DNA of 64,000 bases from Brachyhypopomus gauderio (GCF_052324685.1 NW_027506915.1:372001-436000); one strand, 5' to 3'; positions 52,124-63,772 are shown, counted from the stretch's first letter. Program-made: numbers and translations. Notes: generated from the letters alone by a model not told the origin.

Positions 52124-52595
52124 TTGAACTTTACATGACCGTCAGCTCTTGAGCACCGTTCAGTCATCGTCAGGCAGGCTTTTGGATTAAGCTGAACTTC
52201 CAGCTTTACGTCTGCCTACATGTGACTTCCTTGTCATTAATTATTTTGTCTATGTCCTTGTTAATGATGACAAAAAAAACAACAATTAAAGCCACTCAGC
52301 CTTTCCTTTCTCTCTCTCTCTATGTGACATCACAATAGATTTTCTCAAAAAGCAATTCAAATTGTTCTAACCATTGGTGGGACCAACCCGTGGCCTTTTA
52401 CCATCCACGTGTCCAAAATGCAGTACGCATGCCAATGTTGTTAACAGACATACGTGTTGGTAGCTCTACATGTCCAACTGGTACAGTGTGAGGTTTCCTC
52501 TTTGGTGGACCCTAAAGAGTTGAAAAAGCCACAACCGAACTGGTATCTTTGTCAACATCCTTGTTTCTGGATCTATGCTGCATGTGCGTCAGAAT

Positions 52596-52682
52596 CCTTC
52601 GGTAGCTCAGATGGTAGAGCGGAGGACTGTAGAGGTTAAAGCAGCAATCCTTAGGCCACCGGTTCAAATCCGGTTCGAAGGA
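52596..52682 (+). tRNA. tRNA-Tyr-GTA: tRNA-Tyr (GTA), unit 55
   Basis: Unit 55 (52393-53362; B-type upstream changes, C52 Lys). Same as the 204 gene. Confidence 0.97.
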
Positions 52683-52745
52683 AGCTTCTTTTTTTTCCAG
52701 GATATTACTGCCTTTAATGTCATGATGAGCAAAAAGTTTTCTGTT

Positions 52746-52817
52746 TTCCCTGACCGGGAATCGAACCCGGGCCGCGGCGGTGAGAGCGCCGAATCCTAGC
52801 CACTAGACCATCAGGGA
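52746..52817 (-). tRNA. tRNA-Glu-CTC: tRNA-Glu (CTC), unit 55
   Basis: Gene as at 354-425. The upstream spacer has two changes shared with units 53 and 56. Confidence 0.97.
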
Positions 52818-53021
52818 CAGCGATGTTATGCTAATGAATGAAGGCTTTTACATGAGTTCTGGCTGGCCGTTATTCATGAGTGAAGAAAGACCAGAATGTG
52901 GGTTATTCGTGACCACACCAGAACATGTGGACCTTTTTGTGTCAAGACTGTCAAATGCTTCCCATGTCAGAGGTCAAGAATATCTGGACATGTTCTGAAT
53001 CACAGAGCAAGACTAAACGTA

Positions 53022-53094
53022 GCCTGGATAGCTCAGTCGGTAGAGCATCAGACTTTTAATCTGAGGGTCCAGCGTTCAAGTCCCTGTTCAGGCG
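53022..53094 (+). tRNA. tRNA-Lys-TTT: tRNA-Lys (TTT), unit 55, C52 variant
   Basis: Same C52 form as the 630 gene. Confidence 0.92.
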
Positions 53095-53565
53095 TTGAAC
53101 TTTACATGACCGTCAGCTCTTGAGCACCGTTCACTCATCGTCAGGCAGGCTTTTGGATTAAGCTGAACTTCCAGCTTTACGTCTGCCTACCTGTGACTTC
53201 CTTGTCATTAATTATTTTGTCTATGTCCTTGTTAATGATGACAAAAAAACACCAATTAAAGCCACTCAGCCTTTCCTTTCTCTCTCTCTCTATGTGACAT
53301 CACAATAGATTTTCTCAAAAAGCAATTCAAATTGTTCTAACCATTGGTGGGACCAACCCGTGGCCTTTTACCATCCACGTGTCCAAAATGCAGTACGCAT
53401 GCCAATGTTGGTAACAGACATACGTGTTGGTAGCTCTACATGTCCAACTGGTACAGTGTGAGGTTTCCTCTTTGGTGGACCCTAAAGAGTTGAAAAAGCC
53501 ACAACCGAACTGGTATCTTTGTCAACATCCTTGTTTCTGGATCTATGCTGCATGTGCGTCAGAAT

Positions 53566-53652
53566 CCTTCGGTAGCTCAGATGGTAGAGCGGAGGACTGT
53601 AGAGGTTAAAGCAGCAATCCTTAGGCCACCGGTTCAAATCCGGTTCGAAGGA
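53566..53652 (+). tRNA. tRNA-Tyr-GTA: tRNA-Tyr (GTA), unit 56
   Basis: Unit 56 (53363-54332). Same as the 204 gene. Confidence 0.97.
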
Positions 53653-53715
53653 AGCTTCTTTTTTTTCCAGGATATTACTGCCTTTAATGTCATGATGAGC
53701 AAAAAGTTTTCTGTT

Positions 53716-53787
53716 TTCCCTGACCGGGAATCGAACCCGGGCCGCGGCGGTGAGAGCGCCGAATCCTAGCCACTAGACCATCAGGGA
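53716..53787 (-). tRNA. tRNA-Glu-CTC: tRNA-Glu (CTC), unit 56
   Basis: Same sequence as the 354-425 gene. Confidence 0.97.
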
Positions 53788-53991
53788 CAGCGATGTTATG
53801 CTAATGAATGAAGGCTTTTACATGAGTTCTGGCTGGCCGTTATTCATGAGTGAAGAAAGACCAGAATGTGGGTTATTCGTGACCACACCAGAACATGTGG
53901 ACCTTTTTGTGTCAAGACTGTCAAATGCTTCCCATGTCAGAGGTCAAGAATATCTGGACATGTTCTGAATCACAGAGCAAGCCTAAACGTA

Positions 53992-54064
53992 GCCTGGATA
54001 GCTCAGTCGGTAGAGCATCAGACTTTTAATCTGAGGGTCCAGCGTTCAAGTCCCTGTTCAGGCG
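53992..54064 (+). tRNA. tRNA-Lys-TTT: tRNA-Lys (TTT), unit 56, C52 variant
   Basis: Same C52 form as the 630 gene. Confidence 0.92.
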
Positions 54065-54535
54065 TTGAACTTTACATGACCGTCAGCTCTTGAGCACCGT
54101 TCACTCATCGTCAGGCAGGCTTTTGGATTAAGCTGAACTTCCAGCTTTACGTCTGCCTACCTGTGACTTCCTTGTCATTAATTATTTTGTCTATGTCCTT
54201 GTTAATGATGACAAAAAAACACCAATTAAAGCCACTCAGCCTTTCCTTTCTCTCTCTCTCTATGTGACATCACAATAGATTTTCTCAAAAAGCAATTCAA
54301 ATTGTTCTAACCATTGGTGGGACCAACCCGTGGCCTTTTACCATCCACGTGTCCAAAATGCAGTACGCATGCCAATGTTGTTAACAGACATACGTGTTGG
54401 TAGCTCTACATGTCCAACTGGTACAGTGTGAGGTTTCCTCTTTGGTGGACCCTAAAGAGTTGAAAAAGCCACAACCGAACTGGTATCTTTGTCAACATCC
54501 TTGTTTCTGGATCTATGCTGCATGTGCGTCAGAAT

Positions 54536-54622
54536 CCTTCGGTAGCTCAGATGGTAGAGCGGAGGACTGTAGAGGTTAAAGCAGCAATCCTTAGGCCACC
54601 GGTTCAAATCCGGTTCGAAGGA
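54536..54622 (+). tRNA. tRNA-Tyr-GTA: tRNA-Tyr (GTA), unit 57
   Basis: Unit 57 (54333-55302; B-type 5' part joined to A-type 3' part). Same as the 204 gene. Confidence 0.97.
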
Positions 54623-54685
54623 AGCTTCTTTTTTTTCCAGGATATTACTGCCTTTAATGTCATGATGAGCAAAAAGTTTTCTGTT

Positions 54686-54757
54686 TTCCCTGACCGGGAA
54701 TCGAACCCGGGCCGCGGCGGTGAGAGCGCCGAATCCTAGCCACTAGACCATCAGGGA
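54686..54757 (-). tRNA. tRNA-Glu-CTC: tRNA-Glu (CTC), unit 57
   Basis: Same sequence as the 354-425 gene. Confidence 0.97.
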
Positions 54758-54961
54758 CAGCGATGTTATGCTAATGGATGAAGGCCTTTACATGAGTTCT
54801 GGCTGGCAGTTATTCATGAGTGAAGAAAGACCAGAATGTGGGTTATTCGTGACCACACCAGAACATGTGGACCTTTTTGTGTCAAGACTGTCAAATGCTT
54901 CCCATGTCAGAGGTCAAGAATATCTGGACATGTTCTGAATCACAGAGCAAAGCTAAACGTA

Positions 54962-55034
54962 GCCTGGATAGCTCAGTCGGTAGAGCATCAGACTTTTAAT
55001 CTGAGGGTCCAGCGTTCAAGTCCCTGTTCAGGCG
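54962..55034 (+). tRNA. tRNA-Lys-TTT: tRNA-Lys (TTT), unit 57, C52 variant
   Basis: Same C52 form as the 630 gene. Confidence 0.92.
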
Positions 55035-55505
55035 TTGAACTTTACATGACCGTCAGCTCTTGAGCACCGTTCAGTCATCGTCAGGCAGGCTTTTGGATTA
55101 AGCTGAACTTCCAGCTTTACGTCTGCCTACATGTGACTTCCTTGTCATTAATTATTTTGTCTATGTCCTTGTTAATGATGACAAAAAAACAACAATTAAA
55201 GCCACTCAGCTTTTCCTTTCTCTCTCTCTCTATGTGACATCACAATAGATTTTCTCAAAAAGCAATTCAAATTGTTCTAACCATTGGTGGGACCAACCCG
55301 TGGCCTTTTACCATCCACGTGTCCAAAATGCAGTACGCATGCCAATGTTGTTAACAGACATACGTGTTGGTAGCTCTACATGTCCAACTGGTACAGTGTG
55401 AGGTTTCCTCTTTGGTGGACCCTAAAGAGTTGAAAAAGCCACAACCGAACTGGTATCTTTGTCAACATCCTTGTTTCTGGATCTATGCTGCATGTGCGTC
55501 AGAAT

Positions 55506-55592
55506 CCTTCGGTAGCTCAGATGGTAGAGCGGAGGACTGTAGAGGTTAAAGCAGCAATCCTTAGGCCACCGGTTCAAATCCGGTTCGAAGGA
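55506..55592 (+). tRNA. tRNA-Tyr-GTA: tRNA-Tyr (GTA), unit 58
   Basis: Unit 58 (55303-56273, type B). Same as the 204 gene. Confidence 0.97.
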
Positions 55593-55655
55593 AGCTTCTT
55601 TTTTTTCCAGGATATTACTGCCTTTAATGTCATGATGAGCAAAAAGTTTTCTGTT

Positions 55656-55727
55656 TTCCCTGACCGGGAATCGAACCCGGGCCGCGGCGGTGAGAGCGCC
55701 GAATCCTAGCCACTAGACCATCAGGGA
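55656..55727 (-). tRNA. tRNA-Glu-CTC: tRNA-Glu (CTC), unit 58
   Basis: Same sequence as the 354-425 gene. Confidence 0.97.
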
Positions 55728-55931
55728 CAGCGATGTTATGCTAATGGATGAAGGCCTTTACATGAGTTCTGGCTGGCAGTTATTCATGAGTGAAGAAAGA
55801 CCAGAATGTGGGTTATTCGTGACCACACCAGAACATGTGGACCTTTTTGTGTCAAGACTGTCAAATGCTTCCCATGTCAGAGGTCAAGAATATCTGGACA
55901 TGTTCTGAATCACAGAGCAAGGCTAAACGTA

Positions 55932-56004
55932 GCCTGGATAGCTCAGTCGGTAGAGCATCAGACTTTTAATCTGAGGGTCCAGGGTTCAAGTCCCTGTTCA
56001 GGCG
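55932..56004 (+). tRNA. tRNA-Lys-TTT: tRNA-Lys (TTT), unit 58, canonical
   Basis: Same sequence as the 1600 gene. Confidence 0.97.
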
Positions 56005-56476
56005 TTGAACTTTACATGACCGTCAGCTCTTGAGCACCGTTCACTCATCGTCAGGCAGGCTTTTGGATTAAGCTGAACTTCCAGCTTTACGTCTGCCTAC
56101 CTGTGACTTCCTTGTCATTAATTATTTTGTCTATGTCCTTGTTAATGATGACAAAAAAAACAACAATTAAAGCCACTCAGCCTTTCCTTTCTCTCTCTCT
56201 CTATGTGACATCACAATAGATTTTCTCAAAAAGCAATTCAAATTGTTCTAACCATTGGTGGGACCAACCCGTGGCCTTTTACCATCCATGTGTCCAAAAT
56301 GCAGTACGCATGCCAATGTTGTTAACAGACATACGTGTTGGTAGCTCTACATGTCCAACTGGTACAGTGTGAGGTTTCCTCTTTGGTGGACCTTAAAGAG
56401 TTGAAAAAGCCACAACCGAACTGGTATCTTTGTCAACGTCCTTGTTTCTGGATCTATGCTGCATGTGCGTCAGAAT

Positions 56477-56563
56477 CCTTCGGTAGCTCAGATGGTAGAG
56501 CGGAGGACTGTAGAGGTTAAAGCAGCAATCCTTAGGCCACCGGTTCAAATCCGGTTCGAAGGA
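56477..56563 (+). tRNA. tRNA-Tyr-GTA: tRNA-Tyr (GTA), unit 59
   Basis: Unit 59 (56274-57245, type C). Same as the 204 gene. E-box is CATGTG. Confidence 0.97.
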
Positions 56564-56626
56564 AGCTTCTTTTTTTTCCAGGATATTACTGCCTTTAATG
56601 TCATGATGAGCAAAAAGTTTTCTGTT

Positions 56627-56698
56627 TTCCCTGACCGGGAATCGAACCCGGGCCGCGGCGGTGAGAGCGCCGAATCCTAGCCACTAGACCATCAGGGA
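56627..56698 (-). tRNA. tRNA-Glu-CTC: tRNA-Glu (CTC), unit 59
   Basis: Same sequence as the 354-425 gene. Confidence 0.97.
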
Positions 56699-56902
56699 CA
56701 GCGATGTTATGCTAATGGATGAAGGCCTTTACATGAGTTCTGGCTGGCCGTTATTCATGAGTGAAGAAAGACCAGAATGTGGGTTATTCGTGACCACACC
56801 AGAACATGTGGACCTTTTTGTGTCAAGACTGTCAAATGCTTCCCATGTCAGAGGTCAAGAATATCTGGACATGTTCTGAATCACAGAGCAAGGCTAAACG
56901 TA

Positions 56903-56975
56903 GCCTGGATAGCTCAGTCGGTAGAGCATCAGACTTTTAATCTGAGGGTCCAGGGTTCAAGTCCCTGTTCAGGTG
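56903..56975 (+). tRNA. tRNA-Lys-TTT: tRNA-Lys (TTT), unit 59, U72 variant
   Basis: Same U72 form as the 2571 gene. Confidence 0.95.
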
Positions 56976-57448
56976 TTGAACTTTACATGACCGTCAGCTC
57001 TTGAGCACCGTTCACTCATCGTCAGGCAGGCTTTTGGATTAAGCTGAACTTCCAGCTTTACGTCTGCCTACCTGTGACTTCCTTGTCATTAATTCTTTTG
57101 TCTATGTCCTTGTTAATGATGACAAAAAAAAACACCAATTAAAGCCACTCAGCCTTTCCTTTCTCTCTCTCTCTATGTGACATCACAATAGATTTTCTCA
57201 AAAAGCAATTCAAATTGTTCTAACCATTGGTGGGACCAACCCGTGGCCTTTTACCATCCACGTGTCCAAAATGCAGTACGCATGCCAATGTTGTTAACAG
57301 ACATACGTGTTGGTAGCTCTACATGTCCAACTGGTACAGTGTGAGGTTTCCTCTTTGGTGGACCTTAAAGAGTTGAAAAAGCCACAACCGAACTGGTATC
57401 TTTGTCAACGTCCTTGTTTCTGGATCTATGCTGCATGTGCGTCAGAAT

Positions 57449-57535
57449 CCTTCGGTAGCTCAGATGGTAGAGCGGAGGACTGTAGAGGTTAAAGCAGCAA
57501 TCCTTAGGCCACCGGTTCAAATCCGGTTCGAAGGA
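57449..57535 (+). tRNA. tRNA-Tyr-GTA: tRNA-Tyr (GTA), unit 60
   Basis: Unit 60 (57246-58215, type A). Same as the 204 gene. Confidence 0.97.
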
Positions 57536-57598
57536 AGCTTCTTTTTTTTCCAGGATATTACTGCCTTTAATGTCATGATGAGCAAAAAGTTTTCTGTT

Positions 57599-57670
57599 TT
57601 CCCTGACCGGGAATCGAACCCGGGCCGCGGCGGTGAGAGCGCCGAATCCTAGCCACTAGACCATCAGGGA
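57599..57670 (-). tRNA. tRNA-Glu-CTC: tRNA-Glu (CTC), unit 60
   Basis: Same sequence as the 354-425 gene. Confidence 0.97.
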
Positions 57671-57874
57671 CAGCGATGTTATGCTAATGGATGAAGGCCT
57701 TTACATGAGTTCTGGCTGGCCGTTATTCATGAGTGAAGAAAGACCAGAATGTGGGTTATTCGTGACCACACCAGAACATGTGGACCTTTTTGTGTCAAGA
57801 CTGTCAAATGCTTCCCATGTCAGAGGTCAAGAATATCTGGACATGTTCTGAATCACAGAGCAAAGCTAAACGTA

Positions 57875-57947
57875 GCCTGGATAGCTCAGTCGGTAGAGCA
57901 TCAGACTTTTAATCTGAGGGTCCAGCGTTCAAGTCCCTGTTCAGGCG
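57875..57947 (+). tRNA. tRNA-Lys-TTT: tRNA-Lys (TTT), unit 60, C52 variant
   Basis: Same C52 form as the 630 gene. Confidence 0.92.
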
Positions 57948-58418
57948 TTGAACTTTACATGACCGTCAGCTCTTGAGCACCGTTCAGTCATCGTCAGGCA
58001 GGCTTTTGGATTAAGCTGAACTTCCAGCTTTACGTCTGCCTACATGTGACTTCCTTGTCATTAATTATTTTGTCTATGTCCTTGTTAATGATGACAAAAA
58101 AACAACAATTAAAGCCACTCAGCTTTTCCTTTCTCTCTCTCTCTATGTGACATCACAATAGATTTTCTCAAAAAGCAATTCAAATTGTTCTAACCATTGG
58201 TGGGACCAACCCGTGGCCTTTTACCATCCACGTGTCCAAAATGCAGTACGCATGCCAATGTTGTTAACAGACATACGTGTTGGTAGCTCTACATGTCCAA
58301 CTGGTACAGTGTGAGGTTTCCTCTTTGGTGGACCCTAAAGAGTTGAAAAAGCCACAACCGAACTGGTATCTTTGTCAACATCCTTGTTTCTGGATCTATG
58401 CTGCATGTGCGTCAGAAT

Positions 58419-58505
58419 CCTTCGGTAGCTCAGATGGTAGAGCGGAGGACTGTAGAGGTTAAAGCAGCAATCCTTAGGCCACCGGTTCAAATCCGGTTCG
58501 AAGGA
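58419..58505 (+). tRNA. tRNA-Tyr-GTA: tRNA-Tyr (GTA), unit 61
   Basis: Unit 61 (58216-59185, type B; 2 bp shorter in the spacer near 59145). Same as the 204 gene. Confidence 0.97.
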
Positions 58506-58568
58506 AGCTTCTTTTTTTTCCAGGATATTACTGCCTTTAATGTCATGATGAGCAAAAAGTTTTCTGTT

Positions 58569-58640
58569 TTCCCTGACCGGGAATCGAACCCGGGCCGCGG
58601 CGGTGAGAGCGCCGAATCCTAGCCACTAGACCATCAGGGA
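58569..58640 (-). tRNA. tRNA-Glu-CTC: tRNA-Glu (CTC), unit 61
   Basis: Same sequence as the 354-425 gene. Confidence 0.97.
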
Positions 58641-58844
58641 CAGCGATGTTATGCTAATGGATGAAGGCCTTTACATGAGTTCTGGCTGGCAGTTATTCAT
58701 GAGTGAAGAAAGACCAGAATGTGGGTTATTCGTGACCACACCAGAACATGTGGACCTTTTTGTGTCAAGACTGTCAAATGCTTCCCATGTCAGAGGTCAA
58801 GAATATCTGGACATGTTCTGAATCACAGAGCAAGGCTAAACGTA

Positions 58845-58917
58845 GCCTGGATAGCTCAGTCGGTAGAGCATCAGACTTTTAATCTGAGGGTCCAGGGTTC
58901 AAGTCCCTGTTCAGGCG
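58845..58917 (+). tRNA. tRNA-Lys-TTT: tRNA-Lys (TTT), unit 61, canonical
   Basis: Same sequence as the 1600 gene. Confidence 0.97.
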
Positions 58918-59388
58918 TTGAACTTTACATGACCGTCAGCTCTTGAGCACCGTTCACTCATCGTCAGGCAGGCTTTTGGATTAAGCTGAACTTCCAGCTT
59001 TACGTCTGCCTACCTGTGACTTCCTTGTCATTAATTATTTTGTCTATGTCCTTGTTAATGATGACAAAAAAAACAACAATTAAAGCCACTCAGCCTTTCC
59101 TTTCTCTCTCTCTCTATGTGACATCACAATAGATTTTCTCAAAAACAATTCAAATTGTTCTAACCATTGGTGGGACCAACCCGTGGCCTTTTACCATCCA
59201 TGTGTCCAAAATGCAGTACGCATGCCAATGTTGTTAACAGACATACGTGTTGGTAGCTCTACATGTCCAACTGGTACAGTGTGAGGTTTCCTCTTTGGTG
59301 GACCTTAAAGAGTTGAAAAAGCCACAACCGAACTGGTATCTTTGTCAACGTCCTTGTTTCTGGATCTATGCTGCATGTGCGTCAGAAT

Positions 59389-59475
59389 CCTTCGGTAGCT
59401 CAGATGGTAGAGCGGAGGACTGTAGAGGTTAAAGCAGCAATCCTTAGGCCACCGGTTCAAATCCGGTTCGAAGGA
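59389..59475 (+). tRNA. tRNA-Tyr-GTA: tRNA-Tyr (GTA), unit 62
   Basis: Unit 62 (59186-60157, type C). Same as the 204 gene. E-box is CATGTG. Confidence 0.97.
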
Positions 59476-59538
59476 AGCTTCTTTTTTTTCCAGGATATTA
59501 CTGCCTTTAATGTCATGATGAGCAAAAAGTTTTCTGTT

Positions 59539-59610
59539 TTCCCTGACCGGGAATCGAACCCGGGCCGCGGCGGTGAGAGCGCCGAATCCTAGCCACTAGA
59601 CCATCAGGGA
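59539..59610 (-). tRNA. tRNA-Glu-CTC: tRNA-Glu (CTC), unit 62
   Basis: Same sequence as the 354-425 gene. Confidence 0.97.
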
Positions 59611-59814
59611 CAGCGATGTTATGCTAATGGATGAAGGCCTTTACATGAGTTCTGGCTGGCCGTTATTCATGAGTGAAGAAAGACCAGAATGTGGGTTATT
59701 CGTGACCACACCAGAACATGTGGACCTTTTTGTGTCAAGACTGTCAAATGCTTCCCATGTCAGAGGTCAAGAATATCTGGACATGTTCTGAATCACAGAG
59801 CAAGGCTAAACGTA

Positions 59815-59887
59815 GCCTGGATAGCTCAGTCGGTAGAGCATCAGACTTTTAATCTGAGGGTCCAGGGTTCAAGTCCCTGTTCAGGTG
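59815..59887 (+). tRNA. tRNA-Lys-TTT: tRNA-Lys (TTT), unit 62, U72 variant
   Basis: Same U72 form as the 2571 gene. Confidence 0.95.
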
Positions 59888-60360
59888 TTGAACTTTACAT
59901 GACCGTCAGCTCTTGAGCACCGTTCACTCATCGTCAGGCAGGCTTTTGGATTAAGCTGAACTTCCAGCTTTACGTCTGCCTACCTGTGACTTCCTTGTCA
60001 TTAATTCTTTTGTCTATGTCCTTGTTAATGATGACAAAAAAAAACACCAATTAAAGCCACTCAGCCTTTCCTTTCTCTCTCTCTCTATGTGACATCACAA
60101 TAGATTTTCTCAAAAAGCAATTCAAATTGTTCTAACCATTGGTGGGACCAACCCGTGGCCTTTTACCATCCACGTGTCCAAAATGCAGTACGCATGCCAA
60201 TGTTGTTAACAGACATACGTGTTGGTAGCTCTACATGTCCAACTGGTACAGTGTGAGGTTTCCTCTTTGGTGGACCTTAAAGAGTTGAAAAAGCCACAAC
60301 CGAACTGGTATCTTTGTCAACGTCCTTGTTTCTGGATCTATGCTGCATGTGCGTCAGAAT

Positions 60361-60447
60361 CCTTCGGTAGCTCAGATGGTAGAGCGGAGGACTGTAGAGG
60401 TTAAAGCAGCAATCCTTAGGCCACCGGTTCAAATCCGGTTCGAAGGA
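60361..60447 (+). tRNA. tRNA-Tyr-GTA: tRNA-Tyr (GTA), unit 63
   Basis: Unit 63 (60158-61127, type D). Same as the 204 gene. Confidence 0.97.
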
Positions 60448-60510
60448 AGCTTCTTTTTTTTCCAGGATATTACTGCCTTTAATGTCATGATGAGCAAAAA
60501 GTTTTCTGTT

Positions 60511-60582
60511 TTCCCTGACCGGGAATCGAACCCGGGCCGCGGCGGTGAGAGCGCCGAATCCTAGCCACTAGACCATCAGGGA
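60511..60582 (-). tRNA. tRNA-Glu-CTC: tRNA-Glu (CTC), unit 63
   Basis: Same sequence as the 354-425 gene. Confidence 0.97.
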
Positions 60583-60786
60583 CAGCGATGTTATGCTAAT
60601 GGATGAAGGCCTTTACATGAGTTCTGGCTGGCCGTTATTCATGAGTGAAGAAAGACCAGAATGTGGGTTATTCGTGACCACACCAGAACATGTGGACCTT
60701 TTTGTGTCAAGACTGTCAAATGCTTCCCATGTCAGAGGTCAAGAATATCTGGACATGTTCTGAATCACAGAGCAAGGCTAAACGTA

Positions 60787-60859
60787 GCCTGGATAGCTCA
60801 GTTGGTAGAGCATCAGACTTTTAATCTGAGTGTCCAGGGTTCAAGTCCCTGTTCAGGCA
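60787..60859 (+). tRNA. tRNA-Lys-TTT: tRNA-Lys (TTT), unit 63, U17/U45/A73 variant
   Basis: Same type D form as the 3543 gene. Confidence 0.95.
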
Positions 60860-61330
60860 TTGAACTTTACATGACCGTCAGCTCTTGAGCACCGTTCACT
60901 CATCGTCAGGCAGGCTTTTGGATTAAGCTGAACTTCCAGCTTTACGTCTGCCTACCTGTGACTTCCTTGTCATTAATTATTTTGTCTATGTCCTTGTTAA
61001 TGATGACAAAAAAACACCAATTAAAGCCACTCAGCCTTTCCTTTCTCTCTCTCTCTATGTGACATCACAATAGATTTTCTCAAAAAGCAATTCAAATTGT
61101 TCTAACCATTGGTGGGACCAACCCGTGGCCTTTTACCATCCACGTGTCCAAAATGCAGTACGCATGCCAATGTTGTTAACAGACATACGTGTTGGTAGCT
61201 CTACATGTCCAACTGGTACAGTGTGAGGTTTCCTCTTTGGTGGACCCTAAAGAGTTGAAAAAGCCACAACCGAACTGGTATCTTTGTCAACATCCTTGTT
61301 TCTGGATCTATGCTGCATGTGCGTCAGAAT

Positions 61331-61417
61331 CCTTCGGTAGCTCAGATGGTAGAGCGGAGGACTGTAGAGGTTAAAGCAGCAATCCTTAGGCCACCGGTTC
61401 AAATCCGGTTCGAAGGA
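61331..61417 (+). tRNA. tRNA-Tyr-GTA: tRNA-Tyr (GTA), unit 64
   Basis: Unit 64 (61128-62098, type B, the extra unit relative to units 1-6). Same as the 204 gene. Confidence 0.97.
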
Positions 61418-61480
61418 AGCTTCTTTTTTTTCCAGGATATTACTGCCTTTAATGTCATGATGAGCAAAAAGTTTTCTGTT

Positions 61481-61552
61481 TTCCCTGACCGGGAATCGAA
61501 CCCGGGCCGCGGCGGTGAGAGCGCCGAATCCTAGCCACTAGACCATCAGGGA
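61481..61552 (-). tRNA. tRNA-Glu-CTC: tRNA-Glu (CTC), unit 64
   Basis: Same sequence as the 354-425 gene. Confidence 0.97.
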
Positions 61553-61756
61553 CAGCGATGTTATGCTAATGGATGAAGGCCTTTACATGAGTTCTGGCTG
61601 GCAGTTATTCATGAGTGAAGAAAGACCAGAATGTGGGTTATTCGTGACCACACCAGAACATGTGGACCTTTTTGTGTCAAGACTGTCAAATGCTTCCCAT
61701 GTCAGAGGTCAAGAATATCTGGACATGTTCTGAATCACAGAGCAAGGCTAAACGTA

Positions 61757-61829
61757 GCCTGGATAGCTCAGTCGGTAGAGCATCAGACTTTTAATCTGAG
61801 GGTCCAGGGTTCAAGTCCCTGTTCAGGCG
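61757..61829 (+). tRNA. tRNA-Lys-TTT: tRNA-Lys (TTT), unit 64, canonical
   Basis: Same sequence as the 1600 gene. Confidence 0.97.
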
Positions 61830-62301
61830 TTGAACTTTACATGACCGTCAGCTCTTGAGCACCGTTCACTCATCGTCAGGCAGGCTTTTGGATTAAGCTG
61901 AACTTCCAGCTTTACGTCTGCCTACCTGTGACTTCCTTGTCATTAATTATTTTGTCTATGTCCTTGTTAATGATGACAAAAAAAACAACAATTAAAGCCA
62001 CTCAGCCTTTCCTTTCTCTCTCTCTCTATGTGACATCACAATAGATTTTCTCAAAAAGCAATTCAAATTGTTCTAACCATTGGTGGGACCAACCCGTGGC
62101 CTTTTACCATCCACGTGTCCAAAATGCAGTACGCATGCCAATGTTGTTAACAGACATACGTGTTGGTAGCTCTACATGTCCAACTGGTACAGTGTGAGGT
62201 TTCCTCTTTGGTGGACCTTAAAGAGTTGAAAAAGCCACAACCAAACTGGTATCTTTGTCAACGTCCTTGTTTCTGGATCTATGCTGCATGTGAGTCAGAA
62301 T

Positions 62302-62388
62302 CCTTCGGTAGCTCAGATGGTAGAGCGGAGGACTGTAGAGGTTAAAGCAGCAATCCTTAGGCCACCGGTTCAAATCCGGTTCGAAGGA
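62302..62388 (+). tRNA. tRNA-Tyr-GTA: tRNA-Tyr (GTA), unit 65
   Basis: Unit 65 (62099-63070, type E). Gene as at 204, with type E flank changes. Confidence 0.97.
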
Positions 62389-62451
62389 AGCTTCTTTTTT
62401 TTCCAGGATATTACTGCCTTTAATGTCATGATGAGCAAAAAGTTTTCTGTT

Positions 62452-62523
62452 TTCCCTGACCGGGAATCGAACCCGGGCCGCGGCGGTGAGAGCGCCGAAT
62501 CCTAGCCACTAGACCATCAGGGA
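62452..62523 (-). tRNA. tRNA-Glu-CTC: tRNA-Glu (CTC), unit 65
   Basis: Same sequence as the 354-425 gene. Confidence 0.97.
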
Positions 62524-62727
62524 CAGCGATGTTATGCTAATGGATGAAGGCCTTTACATGAGTTCTGGCTGGCCGTTATTCATGAGTGAAGAAAGACCAG
62601 AATGTGGGTTATTCGTGACCACACCAGAACATGTGGACCTTTTTGTGTCAAGACTGTCAAATGCTTCCCATGTCAGAGGTCAAGAATATCTGGACATGTT
62701 CTGAATCACAGAGCAAGGCTAAACGTA

Positions 62728-62800
62728 GCCTGGATAGCTCAGTCGGTAGAGCATCAGACTTTTAATCTGAGGGTCCAGGGTTCAAGTCCCTGTTCAGGCG
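62728..62800 (+). tRNA. tRNA-Lys-TTT: tRNA-Lys (TTT), unit 65, canonical
   Basis: Same sequence as the 1600 gene. Confidence 0.97.
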
Positions 62801-63273
62801 TTGAACTTTACATGACCGTCAGCTCTTGAGCACCGTTCACTCATCGTCAGGCAGGCTTTTGGATTAAGCTGAACTTCCAGCTTTACGTCTGCCTACCTGT
62901 GACTTCCTTGTCATTAATTCTTTTGTCTATGTCCTTGTTAATGATGACAAAAAAAAACACCAATTAAAGCCACTCAGCCTTTCCTTTCTCTCTCTCTCTA
63001 TGTGACATCACAATAGATTTTCTCAAAAAGCAATTCAAATTGTTCTAACCATTGGTGGGACCAACCCGTGGCCTTTTACCATCCACGTGTCCAAAATGCA
63101 GTACGCATGCCAATGTTGTTAACAGACATACGTGTTGGTAGCTCTACATGTCCAACTGGTACAGTGTGAGGTTTCCTCTTTGGTGGACCTTAAAGAGTTG
63201 AAAAAGCCACAACCGAACTGGTATCTTTGTCAACGTCCTTGTTTCTGGATCTATGCTGCATGTGCGTCAGAAT

Positions 63274-63360
63274 CCTTCGGTAGCTCAGATGGTAGAGCGG
63301 AGGACTGTAGAGGTTAAAGCAGCAATCCTTAGGCCACCGGTTCAAATCCGGTTCGAAGGA
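63274..63360 (+). tRNA. tRNA-Tyr-GTA: tRNA-Tyr (GTA), unit 66
   Basis: Unit 66 (63071 to the window end, type C). Same as the 204 gene. Confidence 0.97.
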
Positions 63361-63423
63361 AGCTTCTTTTTTTTCCAGGATATTACTGCCTTTAATGTCA
63401 TGATGAGCAAAAAGTTTTCTGTT

Positions 63424-63495
63424 TTCCCTGACCGGGAATCGAACCCGGGCCGCGGCGGTGAGAGCGCCGAATCCTAGCCACTAGACCATCAGGGA
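63424..63495 (-). tRNA. tRNA-Glu-CTC: tRNA-Glu (CTC), unit 66
   Basis: Same sequence as the 354-425 gene. Confidence 0.97.
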
Positions 63496-63699
63496 CAGCG
63501 ATGTTATGCTAATGGATGAAGGCCTTTACATGAGTTCTGGCTGGCCGTTATTCATGAGTGAAGAAAGACCAGAATGTGGGTTATTCGTGACCACACCAGA
63601 ACATGTGGACCTTTTTGTGTCAAGACTGTCAAATGCTTCCCATGTCAGAGGTCAAGAATATCTGGACATGTTCTGAATCACAGAGCAAGGCTAAACGTA

Positions 63700-63772
63700 G
63701 CCTGGATAGCTCAGTCGGTAGAGCATCAGACTTTTAATCTGAGGGTCCAGGGTTCAAGTCCCTGTTCAGGTG
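63700..63772 (+). tRNA. tRNA-Lys-TTT: tRNA-Lys (TTT), unit 66, U72 variant
   Basis: Same U72 form as the 2571 gene. The window stops within the spacer that follows. Confidence 0.95.
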